12,633 bases of DNA from Candidatus Bathyarchaeota archaeon (GTDB lineage Archaea > Thermoproteota > Bathyarchaeia > TCS64), in contig QMXQ01000025.1 of assembly GCA_003662205.1 (NCBI GenBank), positions 1-12,633 on the forward strand. The letters are read 5' to 3'. Made by a program: the position numbers and the translations under genes. Under the pieces are notes generated by a model. That model was not told the origin of the DNA, did not search any database, and saw only the letters and a program-made list of their open reading frames with translations. Positions 1-6,581 of the stretch are shown here, in pieces (positions within the stretch are counted from its first letter, which is position 1; every line of letters begins with the position of its first letter).

Positions 1-366
1 ACCTCCAAGGCCGAAGTGTCCCCCCACCGTGGGCCTGCTGCTCGCGCTGAGCTCGCCTCTCTTGAAGCTCTCCACGGCGTCTCTGACGGTGCCCGCGGCG
101 CCAGTCATCACCTTAACGCCGGCCGCGGCTAGGGCGCTGAAGGCGTTGGGGCCCATGTTGCCGGTCAGCACGACGCCGACCCCTCTGGATGCGACTAGCT
201 GCGCCGCCTGTATGCCCGCGCCGTGGGCGGCACCTACGCCGGCATTCGAGACCGCCTCGAAGCTCATGGTCTCCGTGTCGACGATCACGAAGTAGGGACA
301 CCGCCCAAACCGAGGATCGACCGCGCTCTCCAGATCCCTGCCTGAGGATGATACCGCAACCTTCAT
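1..366 (-). CDS. NifX/NifB-like dinitrogenase Fe-Mo cofactor-binding domain protein (partial)
   Basis: The gene starts at ATG 366 and is open for 122 codons to the left edge, so its C-terminus is missing. The N-terminus (MKVAVSSSGRDLES, then DPRFGRCPYFVIVD at about residues 17-30) and the central LTGNMGPNAFSAL stretch followed by AAAGVKVMTG match the small NifX/NafY/NifB C-terminal fold (COG1433), which binds iron-sulfur or iron-molybdenum clusters. The visible C-terminal part is glycine-rich (GGHFGLGG), as in many archaeal members. A strong Shine-Dalgarno (AGGAGAT) overlaps the end of the upstream Mrp gene, and only 3 bases separate the Mrp stop from this ATG, so the two are probably translationally coupled. 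Pairing with an Mrp/NBP35 ATPase is common in archaea and suggests a role in metal-cluster handling. No nif structural genes are visible, so nitrogen fixation should not be inferred. Confidence 0.85.
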   Translation of the reverse strand, partial: MKVAVSSSGRDLESAVDPRFGRCPYFVIVDTETMSFEAVSNAGVGAAHGAGIQAAQLVASRGVGVVLTGNMGPNAFSALAAAGVKVMTGAAGTVRDAVESFKRGELSASSRPTVGGHFGLGG

Positions 367-369
367 CTC

Positions 370-1242
370 TTATCTCCTCTCAACAAACTTTTCGATCTTC
401 TCGACTATAGCATCGAAAGACTTAGCGGCTGGCGAATCCCGATGTTCCACGATAAAGGGGACGCCAGCATCTGAGTCCTTGGAGATCCGAGGATCTAAGG
501 GAATGGAGCCGAGAAAGGGAACCTCCATCTCCGCCGCTATCTTTTCGCCACCGCCGCTGCTGAAGACATCGATCCTCTCGCCGCAATGGGGACAGATGAG
601 ACCGCTCATGTTCTCGACGATGCCGATGACAGGGGCTTCCATCTTCCGGGCGAAGGTGACTGCCTTTTTCACCACATCCTGAGAGACCTCGCTTGGAATG
701 GTGACTATGACGACGCCGTCCATCTCGGGCAGCAGCTGCAGCACGCTCAGCGCCTCGTCTCCGGTCCCTGGCGGCAGGTCGATGAGAAGATACTCCAGGT
801 CACCCCACGCGATCTCGGAAAGGAACTGGCGAATGGCCCCCATCTTCAGAGGCCCCCTCCAGATGACAGGAGCGTCGTCACTGGGGAGCAGGAAGTCCAT
901 GGAGACAACTTTTATGTTCAGAGGACCCAGCGCCGGAAAGACGCCCGGCGGCCCCGACATCAAACGGCTCCCTTTCAGCCCCAACATCTTAGGGACGCAG
1001 GGGCCATGGATGTCCGCGTCGAGGATACCGACCCTTCCGTTCCGCCCCCTCACCGCTAGGGCCACGGCCAGGTTGACGGTGACAAGGGTCTTGCCGACCC
1101 CGCCCTTCCCGCTGATGACTGCTATCTTATGCCGAACCTTGTCCATCCTCGTCCTGAGGAGATCCATCTCCTCCTGCCGTCGGCTCCGAAGATCATTAGA
1201 AGCCCTCTGTGCCTCGACCCTCTCGGCTCCCTCTCCGCTCAC
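370..1242 (-). CDS. Mrp/NBP35-family iron-sulfur cluster carrier ATPase
   Basis: This 290-residue cytosolic P-loop ATPase of the Mrp/NBP35/ApbC family probably binds and delivers [4Fe-4S] clusters to apo-proteins. The deviant Walker A KGGVGKT lies at residues 46-52, the switch I-type ILDADIHGP at 73-81, Walker B YLLIDLPPGTGDE at 151-163, and the cluster-binding pair CPHC at 217-220. The length is near that of archaeal members. An N-terminal extension of about 38 residues, charged and probably helical, precedes the ATPase core; it has no cysteine cluster, unlike eukaryotic NBP35. The start is GTG at 1242, supported by GGGTGATT just upstream, which fits the archaeal anti-Shine-Dalgarno. It is first in a two-gene operon with the NifX-like gene. 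Perfect inverted repeats lie upstream near the predicted transcript start. Confidence 0.93.
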   Translation of the reverse strand: MSGEGAERVEAQRASNDLRSRRQEEMDLLRTRMDKVRHKIAVISGKGGVGKTLVTVNLAVALAVRGRNGRVGILDADIHGPCVPKMLGLKGSRLMSGPPGVFPALGPLNIKVVSMDFLLPSDDAPVIWRGPLKMGAIRQFLSEIAWGDLEYLLIDLPPGTGDEALSVLQLLPEMDGVVIVTIPSEVSQDVVKKAVTFARKMEAPVIGIVENMSGLICPHCGERIDVFSSGGGEKIAAEMEVPFLGSIPLDPRISKDSDAGVPFIVEHRDSPAAKSFDAIVEKIEKFVERR

Positions 1243-1265
1243 ACAATCACCCTTTTTAGTCTAGG

Positions 1266-1290
1266 CTAAATCCATTTAGGATGGGCATCC
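1266..1290 (-). promoter_or_regulatory. Two abutting inverted repeats in front of the Mrp gene (possible operator)
   Basis: CTAAAT-CC-ATTTAG (1266-1279) and GGATG-GG-CATCC (1279-1290) are both perfect inverted repeats, sharing one base. They lie between the GTG start at 1242 and a TATA-like sequence at 1294-1302, covering the predicted transcript start near 1271. That is a position where an archaeal repressor could act. No regulator can be named. Confidence 0.35.
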
Positions 1291-1293
1291 CGA

Positions 1294-1302
1294 GTTAAAA
1301 CC
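1294..1302 (-). promoter_or_regulatory. Candidate TATA box for the Mrp-NifX operon
   Basis: On the minus strand this reads GGTTTTAAC, preceded by purine-rich GAAAG that could serve as a BRE. It lies about 55 bases upstream of the GTG start, leaving a leader of about 30 bases. The rest of the 244-base gap between Mrp and the CLC gene holds AT-rich DNA and no recognisable gene. Confidence 0.35.
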
Positions 1303-1508
1303 CTTTCGGAAAATCCGTTGTCGGGTAAAGGCACTCAAACACGCTTTTGTTTTACCTCTAAATATGTTTTAATGACCATATCGGCGTTTTTTCACTTATG
1401 CCATCCGAAAGGTTCTTATCTCAGAGATTATGAACCCTTATTCCTGTGAATCTAGCTTAGAATTCAAATAATCGCTGTAGCCCCGCAATCCAGGGGGATA
1501 TAAGAATT

Positions 1509-3227
1509 ATGTTGAAAAAAGGAGTTAAAATCTGGTGTAAAATCAACGGACTTGCCATAATCGTCGGCGTGACGGGCGGGATAGGCGCAATTGTGTTCAG
1601 AAAAATGATTGAACTCTTCAACAACCTTTTCTTCCGGATGATTCTGCCACACATAACATTCATGATAGGCGGTTACAACCTAGGCGTCGTGCTTCTCCCT
1701 GCTCTCGGAGGTCTCATCGTCGGTCCGATCATAAAGATGATAGCCCCGGAGACAAAGGGGCACGGGGTTCCCAAGGTGATGGACGCGGTCCACCGGCAGG
1801 GAGGCCGGATCAGGGCGCGGGTCGCCGCGGTCAAGATTCTCGTCTCCTCCATCACCATCGGCTCAGGGGGAAGCGTCGGCCGCGAGGGGCCCATAGCGCA
1901 GATCGGGTCCACCGTCGGCTCTTTCCTGGGGTCGACATTCAAACTCAGTGAGACCTACGTCAAGCTGTTGATCGTCTGCGGCCTGGCCGCCGGTATATCG
2001 GGGACCTTCATGGCGCCTCTCGGCGGGGCCATCTTCGGCATTGAGGTCATATATCGAGGTGTGGCGCCCTACGATGTCATTCCGGTCTTTCTGGCGTCGG
2101 TTGTGGGGGCCGCTGTGACCGGCGAGGCCTTCGGTCTCCAGCCCGCGTTCAAGACCCCCGCATACACGCTTAGCAACCCCCTGGAGCTGGCCTGCTTCGT
2201 GCCCATGGGGCTGGTCTTCGGCCTCCTCGCGATACTGTGGACGAAGTGCCTCTATCTATTCGAGGATCTCTTCGAGCGACTTCCCGGGCGGGAGGAGCTG
2301 AAGCCGGCGATCGGGGGGCTGATGACGGGGGCGATCGGCGTGTTCCTGGTCAGATACGGTATTCTGGGCGTGGGATATGAGGGGATAGAGACAGTCATAG
2401 CCGGTGGGCAGCCCATTTGGCTGCTGCTCATCCTCGCATTTGCGAAGATCCTCGCCACCTCGTTGACCCTGGGTTCCGGCGGCAGCGGCGGGATCTTTGC
2501 TCCCTCGCTCTACATGGGCGCTATGTTCGGCGTAGCTCTAGGCCCTCTTCTCTCCGGGGTGCCGACAGCGTCGAAACAGTTCTATGTGTATGCCCTCGTC
2601 GGCATGTCCGCCCTCTTCGCGGGCGCGGCGAAGGCGCCGCTCACCTGCATCGTGATGCTGCCGGAGATGACCGACAACTACCATCTCCTCCCTCCCTTGA
2701 TGCTCGCGTGCGCGGCGAGCTACTTCGTGTCAACGATCCTCATGAGCGGGTCCATCTACACCCTCAAACTCAGAAGGCGGGGCGTGGAGATCGACACCAC
2801 GGTCAATCCATTGAAGCTGGTCAAGGTGGAGGAGATCATGACGCCGGCAGAGGAGGTCATAAGCGTGAAAAAGGATGCCCCCCTCTCCGTCGTCTCCTTC
2901 ATGATATGGGAGACGAAGCACACAGGTTTCCCCGTCGTCGAGGACGGAAAGCTGGTCGGCCTGATCACGCTGAAACAGTTGAGCCATATCTCTCCTGAGA
3001 AGGCCGAGGAAATCCTAGTGAAGGACGTGCTCATCGGCGATCTGGTCACTGCGTTTCCAGATGAGACGGCCTACGCAGTGCTTGAGAAGATGAACCGCCA
3101 CGACGTCGAGATACTGCCGGTCGTGGATCGGGAGGATCGGCGGAGGCTGCGTGGAATCGTCTCGAAGAGGGATACCCTCGACGCCTTCATCGAAGGTAAG
3201 CGCAAGATGCGCGTCCTTGAGGACTGA
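1509..3227 (+). CDS. CLC-family chloride channel/transporter with C-terminal CBS pair
   Basis: This 572-residue integral membrane protein of the CLC family moves chloride or related anions. Hydrophobic segments fill residues 12-415 and carry the three anion-pathway motifs: GHGVP at 84-88 (family GSGIP), GREGP at 124-128 with gating glutamate E126, and GGIFAP at 327-332. A cytoplasmic tail from about 435 carries two CBS domains (about 436-490 and 502-562), which in relatives bind adenine nucleotides and regulate gating. The segment MAPLGGAIFGIEV at 168-180 aligns with the E. coli region containing E202/E203: E179 matches E202, while the internal proton glutamate E203 is V180, as in many CLC channels. 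ATG 1509 is preceded by GGGGGAT at a suitable distance. The gene is monocistronic in appearance, with a weak TATA-like stretch near 1464-1472. Confidence 0.95.
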   Translation: MLKKGVKIWCKINGLAIIVGVTGGIGAIVFRKMIELFNNLFFRMILPHITFMIGGYNLGVVLLPALGGLIVGPIIKMIAPETKGHGVPKVMDAVHRQGGRIRARVAAVKILVSSITIGSGGSVGREGPIAQIGSTVGSFLGSTFKLSETYVKLLIVCGLAAGISGTFMAPLGGAIFGIEVIYRGVAPYDVIPVFLASVVGAAVTGEAFGLQPAFKTPAYTLSNPLELACFVPMGLVFGLLAILWTKCLYLFEDLFERLPGREELKPAIGGLMTGAIGVFLVRYGILGVGYEGIETVIAGGQPIWLLLILAFAKILATSLTLGSGGSGGIFAPSLYMGAMFGVALGPLLSGVPTASKQFYVYALVGMSALFAGAAKAPLTCIVMLPEMTDNYHLLPPLMLACAASYFVSTILMSGSIYTLKLRRRGVEIDTTVNPLKLVKVEEIMTPAEEVISVKKDAPLSVVSFMIWETKHTGFPVVEDGKLVGLITLKQLSHISPEKAEEILVKDVLIGDLVTAFPDETAYAVLEKMNRHDVEILPVVDREDRRRLRGIVSKRDTLDAFIEGKRKMRVLED

Positions 3228-3310
3228 GGTACTGCTCTGGCTCGCGACAAGGGGCGATCCTGCGTGGTTTAACCAACATATTTCAGTAAATTGGCTGCCT
3301 TTTCCATCAT

Positions 3311-3323
3311 CAAAATACATTTA
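3311..3323 (+). promoter_or_regulatory. Candidate TATA box for the 102-residue protein gene
   Basis: AAAATACATTTAA lies about 40 bases before ATG 3360, placing a transcript start near 3345. This argues against starts further upstream at 3291 or 3324, which would precede or coincide with the promoter. Confidence 0.4.
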
Positions 3324-3359
3324 ATGGAGTTCAGATATGCAGAGGTTCGAGGCTCAGTC

Positions 3360-3668
3360 ATGCTAGAGTTGTTCGAGGACTACCTGATAGGGGGCGTGGT
3401 GGGGTTCGTGGTCGGGGTGATCGTCGCCAGGGTCTTCTTCAAATCCAAGATAGAGCGGAAGAGGATCGGGGAGGTGATCGAGTGGGCGATGATAGAGAAG
3501 ACCATCTCCCGACTCGATTCCATGACAACCATCCTGAACCGGCTGGTGGCTGATATAAAGTCGAGCGCCGAGGAGCTGACCGAGAAGATCGAGATCGCCC
3601 AGGACATGGAGCCCATCGTCAAGGAGCCGGTGAAAAAGGCAGAAACTAAGCCGGACCAGGAGAAATAA
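3360..3668 (+). CDS. Small membrane-anchored coiled-coil protein of unknown function
   Basis: I do not recognise a family. The 102-residue product has a short acidic N-terminus, one hydrophobic segment at about residues 9-27 rich in Gly and Val, then a basic stop-transfer stretch (KSKIERKR, 28-35) and a long charged helix predicted as coiled coil (about 36-83), ending in a Lys/Glu/Pro-rich tail. The layout suggests a membrane-tethered protein with the helix in the cytoplasm. The frame is open further upstream (possible starts at 3291 and 3324), but ATG 3360 has GAGG 7 bases upstream and fits the TATA position. It sits between the CLC and NUDIX genes with intergenic gaps, so there is no evidence of a shared operon. 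Confidence 0.7.
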   Translation: MLELFEDYLIGGVVGFVVGVIVARVFFKSKIERKRIGEVIEWAMIEKTISRLDSMTTILNRLVADIKSSAEELTEKIEIAQDMEPIVKEPVKKAETKPDQEK

Positions 3669-3680
3669 TCTCTTCTTTTC
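3669..3680 (+). terminator. Pyrimidine-rich candidate terminator
   Basis: TCTCTTCTTTTC follows directly on the stop codon of the small membrane protein. Archaeal termination often uses T-rich tracts without a hairpin. This is weak evidence from composition and position only. Confidence 0.25.
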
Positions 3681-3761
3681 AACTTAATCGCGTTCCATCA
3701 ACCCTAGAATTTCCAAGGGCGCCTCTGAGAGAGCCGTTGTCTGCGTGCGGCACCCGGATCA

Positions 3762-3771
3762 GATTATTAAA
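3762..3771 (+). promoter_or_regulatory. Candidate TATA box for the NUDIX gene
   Basis: ATTATTAAAG lies 6 bases before the in-frame ATG at 3777 and about 40 before TTG 3810. It puts the transcript start near 3790-3795, downstream of that ATG, so it bears on the choice of start codon. Confidence 0.4.
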
Positions 3772-3809
3772 GCGTCATGGGGTTATGTGTTTATGGTGGG
3801 GCGTCGTTC

Positions 3810-4370
3810 TTGGATCATGAGGATGCCGTCGAGAAGTTACGAGGAGTGCTGAAGCCGGTTGAGGACGCCGACGCTGGAGCAGCCGTGGCCATACTGCTGA
3901 AGCGCGAGGGGCGGGGCCTCCAGGTTCTGCTGGTCAAGAGGGCGACCAACCCCTCCGACCCCTGGTCGGGCCACATGGCGTTTCCCGGCGGACGGCGACG
4001 CTCCGAGGACAGGGACCTCTGTGAGACCGTGATCAGGGAGACCCGTGAGGAGACCGGCATCGAACTACGCGGATGCCGCTTCCTCGGCACGCTGAGCGTC
4101 ACAACCTCCTCCGTCGCCCCTGAGCTCGGCGTCCTCCCCTTCGTGGTCCTCTGCAACGAGACGCCCCAGATCACGCTGAACGAGGAGCTCTGCTCCCATT
4201 TCTGGGTCTCCCTCGAACATCTGCGACGATCCAGGGGGAGCGCCCTCATCCAGGGCGTAGAGGTTCCCGCTTTTCTCGTGAACGGCGAGGTCGTCTGGGG
4301 CCTCACCTACAGGATGCTGGAGAACCTCCTAGGGCTGCTGGAGGCCGCTGGCGCGCCGCCGTCGGGTTAG
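3810..4370 (+). CDS. NUDIX hydrolase, CoA-diphosphatase (NudL-like) type
   Basis: This NUDIX-fold hydrolase splits nucleoside diphosphate linkages; the closest motif match is the CoA pyrophosphatase group, which cleaves CoA to phosphopantetheine and 3',5'-ADP. LLVKRATNPSDPWSGHMAFPGG (residues 40-61 from TTG 3810) matches the CoA-type motif ahead of the NUDIX box. The box spans 60-84 and ends RETREETGI, with the metal-binding glutamates E77, E80 and E81. I chose TTG 3810 (186 residues) because GGTGGGG lies 9 bases upstream and the TATA box predicts a transcript start near 3790. ATG 3777 would add 11 residues but has no Shine-Dalgarno and would lie ahead of that transcript start. The stop TAG overlaps the convergent sucD stop by two bases. 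Substrate assignment is inference from motif. Confidence 0.85.
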   Translation: MDHEDAVEKLRGVLKPVEDADAGAAVAILLKREGRGLQVLLVKRATNPSDPWSGHMAFPGGRRRSEDRDLCETVIRETREETGIELRGCRFLGTLSVTTSSVAPELGVLPFVVLCNETPQITLNEELCSHFWVSLEHLRRSRGSALIQGVEVPAFLVNGEVVWGLTYRMLENLLGLLEAAGAPPSG

Positions 4371-5239
4371 CCGAGCAGCTTCAGCAGGGCCTTCGCGACG
4401 TCGCCGGGCCGCTCGCCCACGGCGACCCCCGCGGCCCTCAGCGCCTCCATCTTGCTCTGCGCGGTCCCTGAGGCCCCCTGGATGATGGCGCCGGCGTGGC
4501 CCATCCGCTTCCCCGGGATGGCTGCCCTCCCTGCGATGTAGGCGGCGACGGGCTTGGTGAAGCCGCCCTGGGTGATGAACTCGGCGGCCCTCTCCTCGGC
4601 ATCCCCTCCGATCTCGCCGATGAGGGCGACGGCCTCGGTCTCGGGGTCCTCCTCGAACCACTTGAGGACGTCGATGAAGTCGAGGCCGACCACTGGGTCC
4701 CCGCCTAGGCCGACGCAGGTGGACTCGCCGAGGCCGCTGCGGGATATGTGGGCGGCGATCTCATAGAAGAGGGTGCCGCTCCGGGAGATGACGCCGACCG
4801 GTCCCCGGCGGAAGACTTGGGCGGGCATGATGCCCAGCTTGCACTCGCCGGCCTTGATGACGCCCGGGGTGTTCGGCCCCACGATGGTCACCCCCTTCTG
4901 CCGCGCCCTCGCCACCAGCTCGATGGTGTCCCTGACGGGTATGCTCTCGGTGATGACGACGACGGGGTCGAGCCCCGCCTCCACCGCCTCAAGCGCGGCG
5001 TCCAGGGCGAAGGGAGCCGGGACAAATATGATGGACGCGTCTACGCTGTGCTCCTGCTGGGCCTCGGCCACCGTGTCGTAGACGGGGACCCCCTCGACCT
5101 CCTCGCCGCCCCTGCCCGGGGTGACGCCGGCGACGATGTCGGTGCCGTAGTTGAGCATCAGCCTGGTGTGAAACCGCCCTTGGGTTCCCGTGATCCCCTG
5201 GACCAGGACCTTCGTTCCCTTCTCGACGAACCTGACCAT
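4367..5239 (-). CDS. sucD: Succinyl-CoA synthetase (ADP-forming), alpha subunit
   Basis: This 290-residue alpha subunit of succinyl-CoA synthetase makes succinate, CoA and ATP from succinyl-CoA, ADP and phosphate, or the reverse. The N-terminal CoA-binding Rossmann domain shows GITGTQGRFHT followed by GVTPGRGG. The phosphorylated histidine is H248, in RMGHAGAII, close to H246 of E. coli SucD; the GPNTPG loop precedes it at about 121-126. Length is normal. ATG 5239 is the preferred start: GGGAGG lies 8 bases upstream, whereas the in-frame TTG at 5245 would leave only 2 bases. It starts 2 bases after the sucC stop, so the two subunits are translated as a coupled pair. Its 3' end runs into the convergent NUDIX gene, sharing the four bases TTAG for both stops. 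Confidence 0.97.
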   Translation of the reverse strand: MVRFVEKGTKVLVQGITGTQGRFHTRLMLNYGTDIVAGVTPGRGGEEVEGVPVYDTVAEAQQEHSVDASIIFVPAPFALDAALEAVEAGLDPVVVITESIPVRDTIELVARARQKGVTIVGPNTPGVIKAGECKLGIMPAQVFRRGPVGVISRSGTLFYEIAAHISRSGLGESTCVGLGGDPVVGLDFIDVLKWFEEDPETEAVALIGEIGGDAEERAAEFITQGGFTKPVAAYIAGRAAIPGKRMGHAGAIIQGASGTAQSKMEALRAAGVAVGERPGDVAKALLKLLG

Positions 5240-5241
5240 GC

Positions 5242-6384
5242 TCAACGCCTCCCTGCGAGGGCGACGACCCTCTCGGCGGCTTCCTCCATGGTGTCGAGGG
5301 TGTCTATGCCGGCCTCCCTGAGGAGGCGCCTCCCCTCCTCCTCGTTGGTCCCCATCATCCGGACGACGATGGGCTTCTCGGACCCCGTCCGACGCCTCGC
5401 CTCGATGAGCCCCCGGGCGGTGTCGTCACACCGGGTTATGCCGCCGAGGATGTTGACGAAGAGGGCGTCGATCCTCGGGTCAGACAGGACGAAGGCAACG
5501 GCGGCCTCGATCCTGTCGGGCGGAGCCCCGCCGCCGAGGTCGAGGAAGTCACCAGGGCGGCCACCGTGGAGCGTCACGGTATCGAGAGTCGCCATGGTCA
5601 GCCCTGCGCCGTTGCCGATGATCCCTATGTTCCCGTCCAGCTCGACGTAGGTGAGGCCGAGGCTCCGGGCTTCCTGTTCCCTCTCCGTCAGCTCGGCGAG
5701 CTCGCTCTCCCGGAACCGCTCCTCCAGGTCGGGGTGCCTGAACAGGGCGTTGTTATCAACGTTGAGGCGGGCGTCGGCGGCCACGAAGCCCTCCGCCGTC
5801 AGCGCGAGGGGGTTGATCTCCGTCAGCTCGGCGTCCATCTCGACGGCGACCCGGTAGAGCTTGAGGAGAAGTCCCGCCAGCTCCATCATCCTCCGCCCCG
5901 AGAAGCCCACCTGCTTCGCGACCCAGCGGGCATGGTAGGGACGAAGACCCTGAAGCGGGTCCACCGCGAACCTAACGATCTTCTCCGGAGCCGTGGCCGC
6001 AACCTCCTCGATGTCGACGCCACCCTCAGATGACGCCAGCACGACGTGAGACCGGCTCCGCCTGTCCACGACAACGCCAATGTAGACCTCGTCCTCGATG
6101 CCCAGCTTCTCCTCCACCAACACCTTCCGCACCTCCACCCCCTTGAGCCTGCTGCCGAGGAGCCTCCCAGCGACCTCCGCAGCCTCAGCGGGTGTCTCCG
6201 CGAAGAGGATGCCGCCGGCCTTCCCCCGCCCCCCGACGGGGAGCTGAGCCTTGACGGCAACGGGGCCCCCGATGCGCGCAGCGACCTTCTCAGCCTCCTC
6301 CGCCGAGGAGGCGACGCCTCCCTCCGGCGTCGAGATACCGAACTCCCTGAAGACTTCCTTCGCCTCACATTCGAGAAGCTTCAA
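5242..6384 (-). CDS. sucC: Succinyl-CoA synthetase (ADP-forming), beta subunit
   Basis: This 380-residue beta subunit carries the ATP-grasp domain that binds the nucleotide, and the C-terminal ligase domain that contacts SucD. Visible marks are the N-terminal MKLLECEAKEVF, KAQLPVGGRGKAGG at 45-58 in the ATP-grasp region, EINPLAL at 189-195 and DARLNVDNNA at 204-213 (metal/nucleotide site), and the ligase-domain loop GNIGIIGNGAGL at 251-262. Length is close to the 388 residues of E. coli SucC. The start is TTG 6384, backed by GAGGCGG 6 bases upstream; no ATG is better placed. It is the first gene of the sucCD operon, transcribed from a good TATA box about 50 bases upstream and divergent from the phosphoribosyltransferase gene. 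Confidence 0.97.
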   Translation of the reverse strand: MKLLECEAKEVFREFGISTPEGGVASSAEEAEKVAARIGGPVAVKAQLPVGGRGKAGGILFAETPAEAAEVAGRLLGSRLKGVEVRKVLVEEKLGIEDEVYIGVVVDRRSRSHVVLASSEGGVDIEEVAATAPEKIVRFAVDPLQGLRPYHARWVAKQVGFSGRRMMELAGLLLKLYRVAVEMDAELTEINPLALTAEGFVAADARLNVDNNALFRHPDLEERFRESELAELTEREQEARSLGLTYVELDGNIGIIGNGAGLTMATLDTVTLHGGRPGDFLDLGGGAPPDRIEAAVAFVLSDPRIDALFVNILGGITRCDDTARGLIEARRRTGSEKPIVVRMMGTNEEEGRRLLREAGIDTLDTMEEAAERVVALAGRR

Positions 6385-6430
6385 CCTGTTCCGCCTCAGA
6401 CGGTTCGAATCGACAATAGTCCTAGCGCAT

Positions 6431-6440
6431 ATTTATAAAT
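6431..6440 (-). promoter_or_regulatory. TATA box for the sucCD operon
   Basis: ATTTATAAAT is a near-ideal archaeal TATA box and is itself palindromic. It lies about 50 bases upstream of the sucC start, giving a predicted transcript start near 6408 and a short leader that still contains the Shine-Dalgarno at 6391-6397. Confidence 0.6.
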
Positions 6441-6521
6441 GTACACAGGATTGCTCCCAAGATTCGAATAGTCGTAAATCAAGGCTCATAGGATTTTTCA
6501 TGTAATAAAGGACACGGCAGA

Positions 6522-6534
6522 CGAGTTCAACTCG
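6522..6534 (+). promoter_or_regulatory. 13-base perfect inverted repeat before the phosphoribosyltransferase gene (possible operator)
   Basis: CGAGTT-C-AACTCG is a perfect inverted repeat ending about 7 bases ahead of the TATA-like TTATAT at 6542. It lies where the BRE and TFB contact DNA, so a bound regulator could block or recruit the general factors. The regulator is unknown. Confidence 0.4.
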
Positions 6535-6539
6535 AGAAG

Positions 6540-6549
6540 CCTTATATCG
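6540..6549 (+). promoter_or_regulatory. Candidate TATA box for the phosphoribosyltransferase gene
   Basis: CCTTATATCG is about 35-40 bases before TTG 6582, predicting a transcript start near 6571 and a leader of about 10 bases that includes GGGGG at 6571-6575. Confidence 0.45.
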
Positions 6550-6581
6550 TTTTACAGACGATTCCCCGAAGGGGGTTAGGA

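Noticed and set aside
698..1264. A 188-codon plus-strand frame opposite the Mrp gene
   Set aside because: It is the mirror of the conserved ATPase frame and has Ser/Pro/Arg-rich composition with no motif.
1265..1508. Fluoride or other riboswitch ahead of the CLC gene
   Set aside because: The weak TATA near 1464-1472 leaves a leader of only about 15 bases, and no known aptamer pattern is seen in the gap.
4748..5650. A 300-codon open plus-strand frame opposite sucD and the end of sucC
   Set aside because: It is antisense to two well-conserved genes, spans their junction, is full of low-complexity Arg/Ala/Ser/Pro and shows no domain. Long antisense frames are expected in GC-rich DNA.
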